Assembly (NCBI GenBank): GCA_016721505.1
Contig: JADKHX010000003.1
Coordinates: 620,001 to 684,000 of the forward strand
From: Rhodocyclaceae bacterium
Lineage (GTDB): Bacteria > Pseudomonadota > Gammaproteobacteria > Burkholderiales > Rhodocyclaceae
Length of the DNA stretch: 64,000 nt
Direction of reading: 5' to 3'
The translations under genes were made by a program, and so were the position numbers. Position 1 is the stretch's first letter. Every line of letters starts with the position of its first letter. Positions 53,698 to 62,060 of this stretch are shown here, one piece after another. The notes beneath the pieces were generated by a model that did not search any database, was not told the origin of the DNA, and was given only the letters and a program-made list of their open reading frames with translations.

Positions 53698-53948
53698 ACT
53701 GACCTTCAGACCGTCGGTAGCCAAGGACTTGCGTGATGTTGCCAAGGCGGATGTGAAGAAAATTCTCGCGCGCATTGACTCGCTATGCGACGATCCGCGC
53801 CCACCCGGCTGCGAAAAACTCAGCGGTCAGGAAAGCTATCGATTGCGGCAAGGTAACTACCGGATCAGTGTACGCCATCGAAGATCAGATGCTTGTTATT
53901 GAGATACTTAAGATTGGCCATCGGCGAGAGATTTATCGCGGCCTGTGA
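53684..53948 (+). pseudogene. RelE/ParE-type toxin, frameshifted
   Basis: The frame from 53684 reads a typical RelE/ParE start (MARYELTFRPSVAKDLRDVA; CEKLSGQESYRLRQGNYRI) but breaks at about 53867 and ends at 53902. The next frame restores the family C-terminus to 53948: VYAIEDQMLVIEILKIGHRR followed by EIYRGL. One extra A at 53867 explains the break. The toxin would be an mRNA interferase or gyrase poison. As sequenced it is inactive unless the frameshift is a sequencing error. Confidence 0.8.
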
Positions 53949-54007
53949 TGCTTGACTCGCTTGTCTCCGTGTCGTCGAGAGTGAGTTCAACGCTAGAAGG
54001 CTAAATA

Positions 54008-54056
54008 ACGGCGTGTGGCCGATGAACGGGCCATTCCATCACCAGCACCAACTGGC
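54008..54056 (+). repeat. Dispersed repeat, long variant
   Basis: ACGGCGTGTGGCCGATGAAC, then GGGCCATTCCATCACCAGCA, then CCAACTGGC. Same ends as the short repeat, but with 22 extra bases inside. It lies between the toxin and the partial creA copy. Confidence 0.8.
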
Positions 54057-54113
54057 GTGGTTGATGATGCCCAAATTCAATGCGAAGCTGACCCTGATTG
54101 CTACCCTGATTGC

Positions 54114-54399
54114 TAAAGGCGCTTTAGGGCTAGCAGAAGACAAAGCCGAAGCATCCATCGCTTGCCGCCAAACCGGCGTGATCAGCTTTGGCGGCAAGGC
54201 ATTGGAGCAACAAGAAGAAATGTACAGCGAACGCATTTCGCTAGTTTTCAAAAAGCTGCGCGTAGTACGCATGGTGGACGCCAAACGCAATACGCTGGTC
54301 TACTTGACTTACTCCGACCGCTTGATTGAAGGCTCGCCACAAAACAGCGTGACAGCAGTACCGGTGCCAGCGGGAACGGTGATTCCGGTGAGTAAGTAG
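54114..54399 (+). pseudogene. creA: Partial creA duplicate
   Basis: Bases 54114-54389 repeat the 3' part of creA at 53057-53332. The frame ([19 protein letters not shown] to VIPVSK) lacks the signal peptide and the first third of CreA. A frame from 54013, or an ATG at 54064, can extend it upstream, but that part (KFNAKLTLIATLIA) is unrelated to CreA. Its end, VIPVSK then stop, looks like the normal CreA terminus, so this may be the original 3' end of the gene. Confidence 0.85.
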
Positions 54400-54401
54400 G
54401 T

Positions 54402-54440
54402 CACACGAAGGTTGCGGTGCTGCTGACAGGCCTTCGTGTG
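54402..54440. terminator. Inverted repeat between convergent genes
   Basis: CACACGAAGG and CCTTCGTGTG form a perfect 10-bp stem around a 19-base loop, in the 66-bp gap between the partial creA copy and the convergent lipoprotein gene. No U-tract, so a bidirectional terminator is likely but not certain. Confidence 0.5.
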
Positions 54441-54465
54441 CCGGGTGAATTTCGTGAAATGCGGC

Positions 54466-56883
54466 CTATTGAATTTTGCGTAAGTCCTGGCTGTCGGCCA
54501 CAAATAGGCTGCTTCCGTTTGTAGTAATCGCTCTTGGGGCGGAGAACTTAGCTGCTGTACCTACGCCGTCGGCAATGCTCTGTGAGCTGTTACCGCCACC
54601 CGCGATGACCGAAACAGCACCCGTGGCAAGCACAATTTTCTTGACCACCTTACTGTTGTTGTTGTCGAGCACATACAAATTCGTGCCATCAGTGGTGATG
54701 CCTCGAACATCCAGACCACTGGCGGACAGGGCAAGGGTTGTCACTGCACCGGTGGCGATGACGATTTTTCGTATTGAGCCGCCAAACAAATCCGACTCGT
54801 ACAAATTCGTGCCGTCTGTTGTCAGAACATAGGGGTTGCTGAACGTTGCTGCTGCGCCAGTACCGTCGACGCGGCTTGCTGTGCCAGATCCTGCAAGTGT
54901 CGTCACCACACCAGTCGCAATGACGATTTTGCGAATCTTGTTGTTGAGGAAGTCGGCGACATACAAGTTTGTGTTATCCGTCGTAATTCCATTCGGCTGG
55001 TTAAACGTCGCTGCGGTGCCGGTGCCGTCGGCAGACCCTGCCGTACCCGAACCAGCGAGAGTTGTCACCACACCGGTGGCGATGACGATCTTGCGAATGC
55101 TGTGGTTGCCGACGTCAGATACATACAAGTTAGTGCCGTCGGTGGTGATCCCGCTGAGAGAGCTAAATTGCGCCGCCGCGCCTGTGCCATCAACGTTACC
55201 AGCGGTAATGGTGAGCGCACCGGCCAACGTCGTCTGAGTTCCCGTCGTCAGGTTGAGTTTTGTCACGCGATAGAAGGACCCATCGGCGATATACAAATTC
55301 GTGCCGTCTGTTGTCATCTGGCCCAGAAAGGTCAGCCCAAATGGCGTGGTGACCGTGCCGGTCAGCGCAAGTGCTGTGCCTTGTATTGCACCGCCCATTT
55401 GTCCAGCGACGCTTGTTCCGCCACTGGCGGTCGCGGGGAAGGTGAGTGAGCCGTTGATCGTGAAGACGGTTGGCGCGCTGCCCGACAAGCTTGTGCCCAT
55501 CGGCGTATTGACGAACGACACGGTACCAGCGGCCTGATTGAAGGTGATGCCAAAGGTGGAACAAAGCGGCGCGCCTAATGCATTTGCCGTCAGCGCGCAT
55601 GAACCAGGTGCGAGGGTAAATCCGCCATTGTTAAGTGAGCTAGATGCGCTGCCGACAAACGTGAGGTTGAACTCGTTCACACCTTGATTCTGCCTAGTGG
55701 AGATTCTGAGGCCACCGGCATAGCTAAGGACCGTGCCACCACCTAAATCTGCGGAAATAGGCGTGACGGTTGGTGCGGCATTGGCAATTGTGCTCACGCC
55801 ACCGAATGCAGGTGAGAAGGTAAGACCGCTTGATCCGCCGCCACCGCTCACTGCTGCGGCGCTCGTGGTAGCGGTAACTTCATTGGAGCCAGTGGTACTT
55901 TCGCCAGCGCTATTTACGGCAGTGACTTTGTAAAAATAAGCCGTCGACGCGCTCAGTCCGGTCGCATCGTTGTACGAACTCGTGGTGACCGCAGACGCGT
56001 TAATTTTGTTTGCCGCCGCGATTGCGACGCTGGCTGCAGATGCCCGATAAATGTTATAGCTGGTCGCGCCGGAAACCGCCGTCCAGCTTAGATTGATCTG
56101 CGTTGCACTGGCTGCTGTTGCGCTTGCGCCGGTTGGAGCGTTGGGTCTCGTCGGACCAGTACCTGCGCCGCTCGTTGTGCCTGCAAATCCGCTGGCCAGT
56201 GCGCTGCTAAAGCCGACAGGTGCAATGAACGTAGGCCCGGCGGCAGCGGTACTGAGAGTGGCCAAGCTGGTACTGGTTGTCGTGATCGCGGCTTGAAGTG
56301 CAGTCAAGACATCGTCCATCGCATTGCCGCCTACGGGACTGAAGTCCACGGTGAGTGGGTTGATGTTGTTAAGGGCTGGCAGCGCCAGCGCGCCTCGCAC
56401 TTGTGCCAGCGAGGCCGCCACTGCGGTAGCGTTAATTGCATTGAACGAAGTGGCGCTTGCACCGCGCAGCGAGCCGAACCAAGCGCTGGTGGTTGCTACA
56501 CCGCTTAAATTGGCCACGACCAGATCAGTGACTGGAGTAAGGTTGAGTGTCCCTGCGGCGATAGCAACAGAGTGATAAGCAAGCGAATTAGGCGCGCCAC
56601 GGATGGAGCCACCGCTCACCTGTGCTGCACAAGGTAGCGTTTGGCCAGTCAGGGTGACTTGCCATGCGCCGGTCGCACTCGTGGTAGTGGTCGGTAGCGT
56701 GCTACCAGCCGCGCAGGTCACTGTTATGGTGGCGCCGACGATGGGCGCACCAACCGCCGCTGTGCCACCCAGCGTCAAGGCCGGTGCGCTAGGCGCTACT
56801 GCGTCACTGCCATGACCACCACAACCGCTAATCAGGCTGACAAACACAAGCGCAAGCAGGCAAACTTTATTCAGTGAGTTCAT
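54466..56883 (-). CDS. Lipoprotein with FN3 domain and NHL-type repeats
   Basis: 805 aa. Lipoprotein signal ALVFVSLISGCGG (lipobox L-I-S-G-C). A Thr/Ala-rich region follows; residues about 245-345 form a fibronectin type III domain (LSWTAVSGATSYNIYRASAA; AYFYKVTAVNSAGEST). After a beta-rich segment, the C-terminal third is a propeller of NHL-like repeats (GTNLYVSDVGNHSIRKIVIA; VVTTLAGSGTAGSADGTGTA) in 54-residue units. It probably binds or scaffolds at the cell surface. Confidence 0.87.
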   Translation of the reverse strand: MNSLNKVCLLALVFVSLISGCGGHGSDAVAPSAPALTLGGTAAVGAPIVGATITVTCAAGSTLPTTTTSATGAWQVTLTGQTLPCAAQVSGGSIRGAPNSLAYHSVAIAAGTLNLTPVTDLVVANLSGVATTSAWFGSLRGASATSFNAINATAVAASLAQVRGALALPALNNINPLTVDFSPVGGNAMDDVLTALQAAITTTSTSLATLSTAAAGPTFIAPVGFSSALASGFAGTTSGAGTGPTRPNAPTGASATAASATQINLSWTAVSGATSYNIYRASAASVAIAAANKINASAVTTSSYNDATGLSASTAYFYKVTAVNSAGESTTGSNEVTATTSAAAVSGGGGSSGLTFSPAFGGVSTIANAAPTVTPISADLGGGTVLSYAGGLRISTRQNQGVNEFNLTFVGSASSSLNNGGFTLAPGSCALTANALGAPLCSTFGITFNQAAGTVSFVNTPMGTSLSGSAPTVFTINGSLTFPATASGGTSVAGQMGGAIQGTALALTGTVTTPFGLTFLGQMTTDGTNLYIADGSFYRVTKLNLTTGTQTTLAGALTITAGNVDGTGAAAQFSSLSGITTDGTNLYVSDVGNHSIRKIVIATGVVTTLAGSGTAGSADGTGTAATFNQPNGITTDNTNLYVADFLNNKIRKIVIATGVVTTLAGSGTASRVDGTGAAATFSNPYVLTTDGTNLYESDLFGGSIRKIVIATGAVTTLALSASGLDVRGITTDGTNLYVLDNNNSKVVKKIVLATGAVSVIAGGGNSSQSIADGVGTAAKFSAPRAITTNGSSLFVADSQDLRKIQ
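54600..55250 (-). repeat. 162-bp tandem repeats inside the lipoprotein gene
   Basis: The motif ACGATTTT/ACGATCTT recurs at 54761, 54923 and 55085, a spacing of exactly 162 bp (54 codons), within larger similar units encoding the NHL-like repeats. At least three units are near identical at DNA level. Confidence 0.75.
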
Positions 56884-57417
56884 TTAATTTCTCCGTTTGA
56901 TGTAAGCATAAAAGTTGAATTGCGTTGCGGTCCAAGACCAGAACTCATCCCCCATAGGCATGCTACTCCAGCAATGTCGAATCGTCATCATCCAAACGGA
57001 CTATGCCAATTGCATTTATGGTGAGGTTTGGATTGCGTTGAGTGCTATGGCGAGCACTTAAGCAGTCGGCCGTCGAGTTGTGGGAATTGTTCAATCGATA
57101 GAACCCCGACAAACCGTGGTCTTCCTCCCGTATTTTTGTGCGAGAGTGATCGATACCAGTTGGTGCTGGTGATACGCCGTTAAGCAGTATTTCCGTCAAA
57201 CAATCTGAAAAAATGGGTGCGCCTGAGTTGAAGCAGGTGGGCACCGAACTGGCATTACCTCAGAGTGCTCATGCCCCCATCAACGTTTGTGCGAGGTCGG
57301 CTTCAGACTGCAAGGCGACATAGCGTTTCGCGAACTGGTTGCTCCAAACCGGTCGTCTAGACTCGCGATTGAACGACGGCAAAGCAATGATGGCAACTTG
57401 GGGGAACCTGACCGGAC
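56884..57417. other. 534-bp gap with repeat copy and possible gene relic
   Basis: It contains the dispersed-repeat copy at 57155-57181 and the upstream region of the lipoprotein. A frame at 57269-57502 on the minus strand ends in a protein-like stretch (PVWSNQFAKRYVALQSEADL) but has no start or known family; it overlaps the ATPase-HEPN gene and may be the tail of a lost gene. The 93-codon frame at 56963-57244 is not convincing. Confidence 0.4.
57155..57181 (-). repeat. Dispersed 27-bp repeat
   Basis: The minus strand reads AACGGCGTATCACCAGCACC then AACTGGT. It lies about 270 bp upstream of the lipoprotein start and about 240 bp past the end of the ATPase-HEPN gene. Confidence 0.8.
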
Positions 57418-58486
57418 TTACGCTAACTCCGCTCCATCCTGCATAAGCTCTTCCAACTGGCGATCCACTATGACTGACAAATCGTCGCAGGCAATTCGGC
57501 ATCTATCCAATTCTTTCTCAGGTACTTCAGAAAAGTGAGCCCGATCGTTTCGAACCGGTGTAATTGCGTTCACCCTGTCTTCGAGCTCACGCTTGTCACG
57601 AAACATGTGCTTGAAGTGTGGCCAACCCCGCGAATGGATCATTAAATCTTTGAGGTGTCCAAAATACATACATGACATCGTATCGCGCTCGACTACCTCC
57701 CGGGAATACTTATAACTGTTTTTCGATTTCGCCTTCGTTTCCTGAATTCCGGCCCACGCCTTTTCACCTATAACCGTGCTCATTACCTCTTCTGCTTTTC
57801 TGCCAAACACGGCGTCGTATTTCTTTTTGATAAGATCCCTCATTGAGAGTTCTGTCGTTTCGATAAGGCTCCATACTTCTTGCGCGGAGGAGATTTTTGC
57901 ACCTTCGAATTTCAACCGCTCGTAATAATCCCAAAAGATGGCGTTCCGACGAACTAACTTTTCATGCAGCTCGTCCGCTATGCCCATGTACTGAAGCTCC
58001 TCCACCACCCTTGGCGCGAGCAGCGGTTCTAGCTTTGCATCGCGAAGAACAGCAGCAATCGTGGTCAGAGATATCTGGTCATTTTCGCAAAAATCTCGGG
58101 CCACGGCTCGCGCACGAGGTGTCAGCGACAGCGACCAATTCTCTAGTAGCCCTCGATTGTCACGTGACACGGTTGCTTCCGCAGTCAGCAATACTTCTAC
58201 CGTGACTTGCGGTGGCGACATACTTGCCAGCTCTTCTAGCAGCTTTGCTGCTAAGCCGGCTTGCCCACCGGATCGTTCCCAGATAAAGCGAGCCACCTCA
58301 ACTAGCTCCGCATCTACTCTTTCTGGAAATGCCTGCTTGGCGAGGGCGTCTATGGCCGTTTTGGGGAGGTTCTTTATGTGCCAAAGGATGGCCCGACTAC
58401 CAATCGGCGACGTATCGTCTAGAGAAAATGCATATAGATGCTGAGCCCCTGCGAAAACCATCGCGATACTGAAGTTCTGCACCGGG
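57418..58486 (-). pseudogene. ATPase B, C-terminal part with Swt1-like HEPN domain (after frameshift)
   Basis: Continues the ATPase begun at 59011 after a one-base shift at the GGG run 58484-58486 (the minus strand has one C too many). It begins VQNFSIAMVFAGAQHLYAFS, with helical and winged-helix segments (FIWERSGGQAGLAAKLLEEL), then a C-terminal helical domain of about 140 residues. That domain ends ITPVRNDRAHFSEVPEKELD then RCRIACDDLSVI; R-N-D-R-A-H is the Rx4-6H motif of HEPN RNases and the context fits the Swt1 branch. Predicted to cleave RNA when released by the ATPase. Confidence 0.75.
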
Positions 58487-59011
58487 TTCGCCAAATAGCA
58501 AAGAAAATAGGTTGTCCTGAAATCCCCGAGGAAATCGATCACCCAGGACACGTTTTGCCTCATCAAGAAGGAAAACAAAACGCGGCTCAATTTCCCCACA
58601 TTCCGTGCTGACGTTTTGTAAATCGCCTATGAAATCTTCCAATAGATCTCCAGAACGACGAACGCTCGTGCTAGGAGCATTGTTACAGGGGAACCCAACA
58701 ATTTGCTGTGCGCAGGATGTTCGGGCTGCGCGTGCCAACATTTGAAAAAGGTCTGCAGGTACCGCATCGTATTTAAGCCGAGTGAGGTCGACGTAAATTG
58801 GTACTTCAAGCGAACCCAAGGTTGCAACATCGCCAACTTCGCGAAACAATCTGTCTCTTAGCCGAAGTAGGAGAGTTGTCTTCCCAGATTGCCGTCCGCC
58901 GAAAAGCAACACCGCATTTGTCTTTCGTGTTGCGTCAAGAAGTCCATCACACTCCTCGTCCCGCCCGACAAAGAACTTTGAGCCAGGACGAATTCTTAGA
59001 CTAGCTGACAT
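58397..59011 (-). CDS. ATPase B, N-terminal part (P-loop)
   Basis: The frame from the ATG at 59011 reads MSASLRIRPGSKFFVGRDEE, then Walker A GGRQSGKTTLLLRLRDRLF, then Walker B RFVFLLDEAKRVLGDRFPRG, and runs out at 58397 after a probable frameshift near 58485, where the family sequence moves to the next frame. Full length would be about 530 aa (57418-59011). Its ATG overlaps the stop of ATPase A by 11 bp, a sign of coupled translation and a shared function. Confidence 0.75.
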   Translation of the reverse strand: MSASLRIRPGSKFFVGRDEECDGLLDATRKTNAVLLFGGRQSGKTTLLLRLRDRLFREVGDVATLGSLEVPIYVDLTRLKYDAVPADLFQMLARAARTSCAQQIVGFPCNNAPSTSVRRSGDLLEDFIGDLQNVSTECGEIEPRFVFLLDEAKRVLGDRFPRGFQDNLFSLLFGEPGAELQYRDGFRRGSASICIFSRRYVADW

Positions 59012-59393
59012 TGCCTACCTTTCCACTTTGCAACCAACGCTGCATTAGCTCGATCGTTAACGACGCTCTATTGTCAGCAAGCGCAACGATCTGATAACCA
59101 ACAAGATGCCTTAAGCTCAAAGTTTTCGACCACTCGTGCGTGATCTGATCCAATCTAGTATCTTTCCCTTTGGCTATTGCTAGGCAGACATTGAGTTCAT
59201 CTGGATAGTCGCGTGAGAACCTTTCCACAATTTCGCTAAAATCTCGTCCGGCGATTTCTAGGTACGCGTCGATCAATTCGTTGATTTTGTTTACAGTCAT
59301 TGTGAGCGGACGTTCGGGATATCGAGCGCACAAGAAACTGCCAAGCTGGCGGATGAAGAAGGGGTGTCCACCAGTCAGGGTGTGTATTCGGAG
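59001..59393 (-). pseudogene. ATPase A, C-terminal part (after frameshift)
   Basis: Continues the TPR-ATPase after a one-base shift at about 59390. It begins RIHTLTGGHPFFIRQLGSFL (the post-ATPase helical segment seen in AAA_35/ORC-Cdc6-like STAND proteins) and ends in a winged-helix-like region (HEWSKTLSLRHLVGYQIVAL; SLTIELMQRWLQSG). The stop overlaps the start of ATPase B. Confidence 0.7.
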
Positions 59394-61029
59394 AGGCCAC
59401 CTCTGCCGAGAACCGTACACCCATTCCTTTCCCAAGCGTCTGAACCATCTGAATTGATTCGCCGCTTTGCAGCAGAGGAAGATATATCTCGCGGAAGAAG
59501 TTGAAGACCGGATTGTCCTTTCCTGAAAACTGTGCTGCTTCGGCAATGGCCGCATTTGCGCCAGTCACGATCGGAACAAAATCTGAGGACTCTTGAGCCA
59601 CACCACGAATGTAGCTGAAAAAGTCGAAGAACCCCGTAAATCCGTCTTTTCCGGAAGTGTTTGGCACTAGCCGCTCGATCTCATCCAGCATGACGATGAC
59701 TTTTGGCCGAGGATTGAGCGAGGACCGCCGAATCACATCAAGTGTCCGGCTTAGGTCGGAGTCGAACGCGGTTGCGACAGGATAGTTATCTGGGATATCA
59801 AGGTAATCATTGTATTCATCCCCGAGTCGCCATCTAATGCCCCGAAATGCTTGGCGATTCGTCGCTCTCTTCACTAGTTCGTTTCCCAGCTTCCAATACA
59901 ACCATCTCGTGTCTGTGATGTCGGCGGGGATTCGAAGAAGATCAATGTAAATGGCGATATCTCCACCCTCATTAGCGCGCCTCTCAATTTCCTTTAGGAG
60001 CGATGTTTTACCTACTTTACGCAAACCAAAGATACCGGCCGCAGTTCCATTTGCGATGGCATCCCGAATTTCCGCCAGCGACCGCTCACGACCAAAGAAG
60101 CGTCGACCAGACACTGGGAAGTTTTGAGCAAAAAGATCGCGCCGGTATAGCCAGCGATCCAGCACTTCACGTAGAAGGTCACTAGCTCGTCCGGCTGTCT
60201 CTATCTGCGATTGTGTTATCGGCACAATTGCCGGAACCGTCCGTTTCCGGTCCTCTAACCGTTGGAATAGAAGGCGCTCGACCCCTTGGGGTAACGAAGC
60301 AACGAGCAGTAGGACGACTTGCTCGTCGACCAAGCCACCTGCGCCCCATTCGCGGACGACCTCGTCAATACTGTCTATGTCCGCTCTAGAAATATCCGAT
60401 TTAAAGAGGCACCTAAAGAAAAGATTCCCCGCTATTCCGTAACCTTCGAGCAAATCGGAGTTCTTTGGCGCGACCACAAAGTCTGCTCCAACCGTTTTCT
60501 GCTCGAATAGCGCTGCTCTAACTGGTCTAAAACCTGCAGCATTAAGGAAATCGTACGCCAGACCACCACGATAGTGCTGGAGACGGATGCTCGCGAGATC
60601 GATGATAAGAAGGTCATCGCGGGGGAAGCCAGCCTTGCCGTGCCGACTCGACGCGAATGCTGCTTTGGCCAAGTTGTAGTATTTCCACGCCTCTTCTAAG
60701 TCGGAGCGGCCACTGTCTCTCTTCGCATGAATTCGGGCTATTGCTAGGAGAAAAATGCGGTCGCCTCCTTGTGCCGTTTGTTGGCTCAATGCTAGGCCGC
60801 GCCCCAGCATGTCTAGAGCCTTCTTAAAGTCCCCCAACGACGCGGCGAGGAGCCCCGCGTCTTCGAGCAGTTTCATATTATTGGGAAAGACTCGCAGACC
60901 TTGTTCATAGACTCGTATCGCATCCGCCCGTCGGTTTCTGTTCTTTTCCATCGAGGCATAACTGGTTATTAGCTGCACCGAAGGAGATTGAGCAAGCCCT
61001 TTTTCATACAACTTGGCAGCGTCATCCAA
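59236..61029 (-). CDS. ATPase A, TPR plus AAA/STAND-like ATPase (N-terminal part)
   Basis: 597-codon frame. The N-terminal part consists of TPR-like helical pairs (DDAAKLYEKGLAQSPSVQLI; ADAIRVYEQGLRVFPNNMKL; ALDMLGRGLALSQ). From about residue 310 it has FFGRERSLAEIRDAI, Walker A GIFGLRKVGKTSLLKEIERR and Walker B KVIVMLDEIERLVPN, then a sensor-like FVPIVTGANAAIAEAA. The frame leaves the family near 59390. The start at 61029 is not the real one: codons from about 61080 continue upstream into the cold-shock gene through a one-base shift near 61076. Confidence 0.8.
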   Translation of the reverse strand: MDDAAKLYEKGLAQSPSVQLITSYASMEKNRNRRADAIRVYEQGLRVFPNNMKLLEDAGLLAASLGDFKKALDMLGRGLALSQQTAQGGDRIFLLAIARIHAKRDSGRSDLEEAWKYYNLAKAAFASSRHGKAGFPRDDLLIIDLASIRLQHYRGGLAYDFLNAAGFRPVRAALFEQKTVGADFVVAPKNSDLLEGYGIAGNLFFRCLFKSDISRADIDSIDEVVREWGAGGLVDEQVVLLLVASLPQGVERLLFQRLEDRKRTVPAIVPITQSQIETAGRASDLLREVLDRWLYRRDLFAQNFPVSGRRFFGRERSLAEIRDAIANGTAAGIFGLRKVGKTSLLKEIERRANEGGDIAIYIDLLRIPADITDTRWLYWKLGNELVKRATNRQAFRGIRWRLGDEYNDYLDIPDNYPVATAFDSDLSRTLDVIRRSSLNPRPKVIVMLDEIERLVPNTSGKDGFTGFFDFFSYIRGVAQESSDFVPIVTGANAAIAEAAQFSGKDNPVFNFFREIYLPLLQSGESIQMVQTLGKGMGVRFSAEVASPNTHPDWWTPLLHPPAWQFLVRSISRTSAHNDCKQNQRIDRRVPRNRRTRF

Positions 61030-61061
61030 ACGCTTGTTATCTCGAGCAAGGATGGCCTGCG

Positions 61062-61568
61062 CTAAGTAGTTTTCCTTGGCAGATCAGCCTGTGGGACGTC
61101 CCTCGACAAGGTGCTCGAAATGGGCGTATCGAGGGGCGCAACCCGGAATGCTTGCATTCCGCGCGCCGTTTGCTGCTTTTGGAAGCTTACGTTACTTCCA
61201 ATTGGCGGCGGTTGGTCCTGGTCTGCCAGTTGCGAGAAATGAAAGAAGATTTGATCTAGTCTGTCGTCGACGATGAAACCGAAGCCGCGATCTGGATGGA
61301 GTGTGCTTATGGTTCCCTGAAAAGCTTCATCGCTGCTTGGATCCACTTGCTCAAAATGAACGTCGGCCGCTAACAAACCTCGTGGGACAAGTTCAGGCTT
61401 AAAGATAACCCGATCCCCCGGGGATAGCGGCACGCCGGAAATTCGCAATGATCGACGATGGACAAGAATACGTTCTCCTTCGCTCGCTGGCTCATCGGGC
61501 TTTATATACCCGTAACCCATGCGGTCATCATATTGCTCAACGGAGCCGCTTTGGTAATCACTCTTCAC
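61062..61568 (-). CDS. Tandem cold-shock-domain protein, probable N-terminus of ATPase A
   Basis: 168 codons from a GTG after AGGTGGA. Two cold-shock domains: the first from GSVEQYDDRMGYGYIKPDEP to VHF, the second GTISTLHPDRGFGFIVDDRL then DQIFFHFSQLADQD, with the RNP1-like GYGYI and GFGFI and RNP2-like FFHFS aromatic surface for single-stranded nucleic acid. The frame ends just where the TPR frame becomes readable; adding one A at about 61076 joins them as L-P-K-E-N-Y-L-A-Q-A, giving one protein of about 855 aa (CSD-CSD-TPR-ATPase). A separate protein is the alternative. Confidence 0.82.
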   Translation of the reverse strand: MKSDYQSGSVEQYDDRMGYGYIKPDEPASEGERILVHRRSLRISGVPLSPGDRVIFKPELVPRGLLAADVHFEQVDPSSDEAFQGTISTLHPDRGFGFIVDDRLDQIFFHFSQLADQDQPPPIGSNVSFQKQQTARGMQAFRVAPLDTPISSTLSRDVPQADLPRKTT

Positions 61569-62060
61569 CTAGTCCACCTCGAATGCGTCACAGGAAATAG
61601 TATTCTTCCGTCCATTCCCAGCACATTATGCACATCTTGGTAAAGAGACGAGTATTGTCGCAATGGAACTCGTAGTACTGAAAGAGCTCAATGATGACTC
61701 TGTTGTTCGCTTCTGGCAGGCAATTCGCGATCACGTTGCCCGATGCAAGGAAGATCACTCGAGAATCGACGCAGTCCTGCTCGAACTAGGAACGTATCCG
61801 CTCTGACCGAGACCCGGCCAGCAACGCCTTAATCTCCAATGCAGGTTTTCGGTCAGTCAGCAGCCAATAGTGATGAGTTTGGCGCCAGGTTGGATTGGGC
61901 TCGATGCAGTCGGCCACAAAAGGCGGTTCCCTCGCGATGGAAATCGTGAAATTGGGCTACCATTAAACAGACGTTGGCGAATGTCCGCTTCCGCTGCATT
62001 GCCGCTGCTCAGGTCTTTGGAACCGCGATCAAGTTTAGACACAGCGGATAGCCTCTACCA
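61569..62060. other. Intergenic stretch between the CSD module and the histidine kinase
   Basis: About 490 bp. The left part should hold the promoter of the CSD-ATPase operon. A 47-codon plus-strand frame at 61663-61806 (RFWQAIRDHVARCKEDHSRI in the middle) is helical and possibly real, but without known family or clear ribosome site. The rest (61810-62060) shows only short frames, and I see no gene in it. Confidence 0.4.

Noticed and set aside
56963..57244. 93-codon minus-strand frame
   Set aside because: Contains the dispersed repeat in the middle, has no family-like segment and no ribosome site; probably chance.
61857..62042. 61-codon minus-strand frame in the gap before the kinase
   Set aside because: No ribosome site, no conserved family recognised; looks like non-coding sequence.
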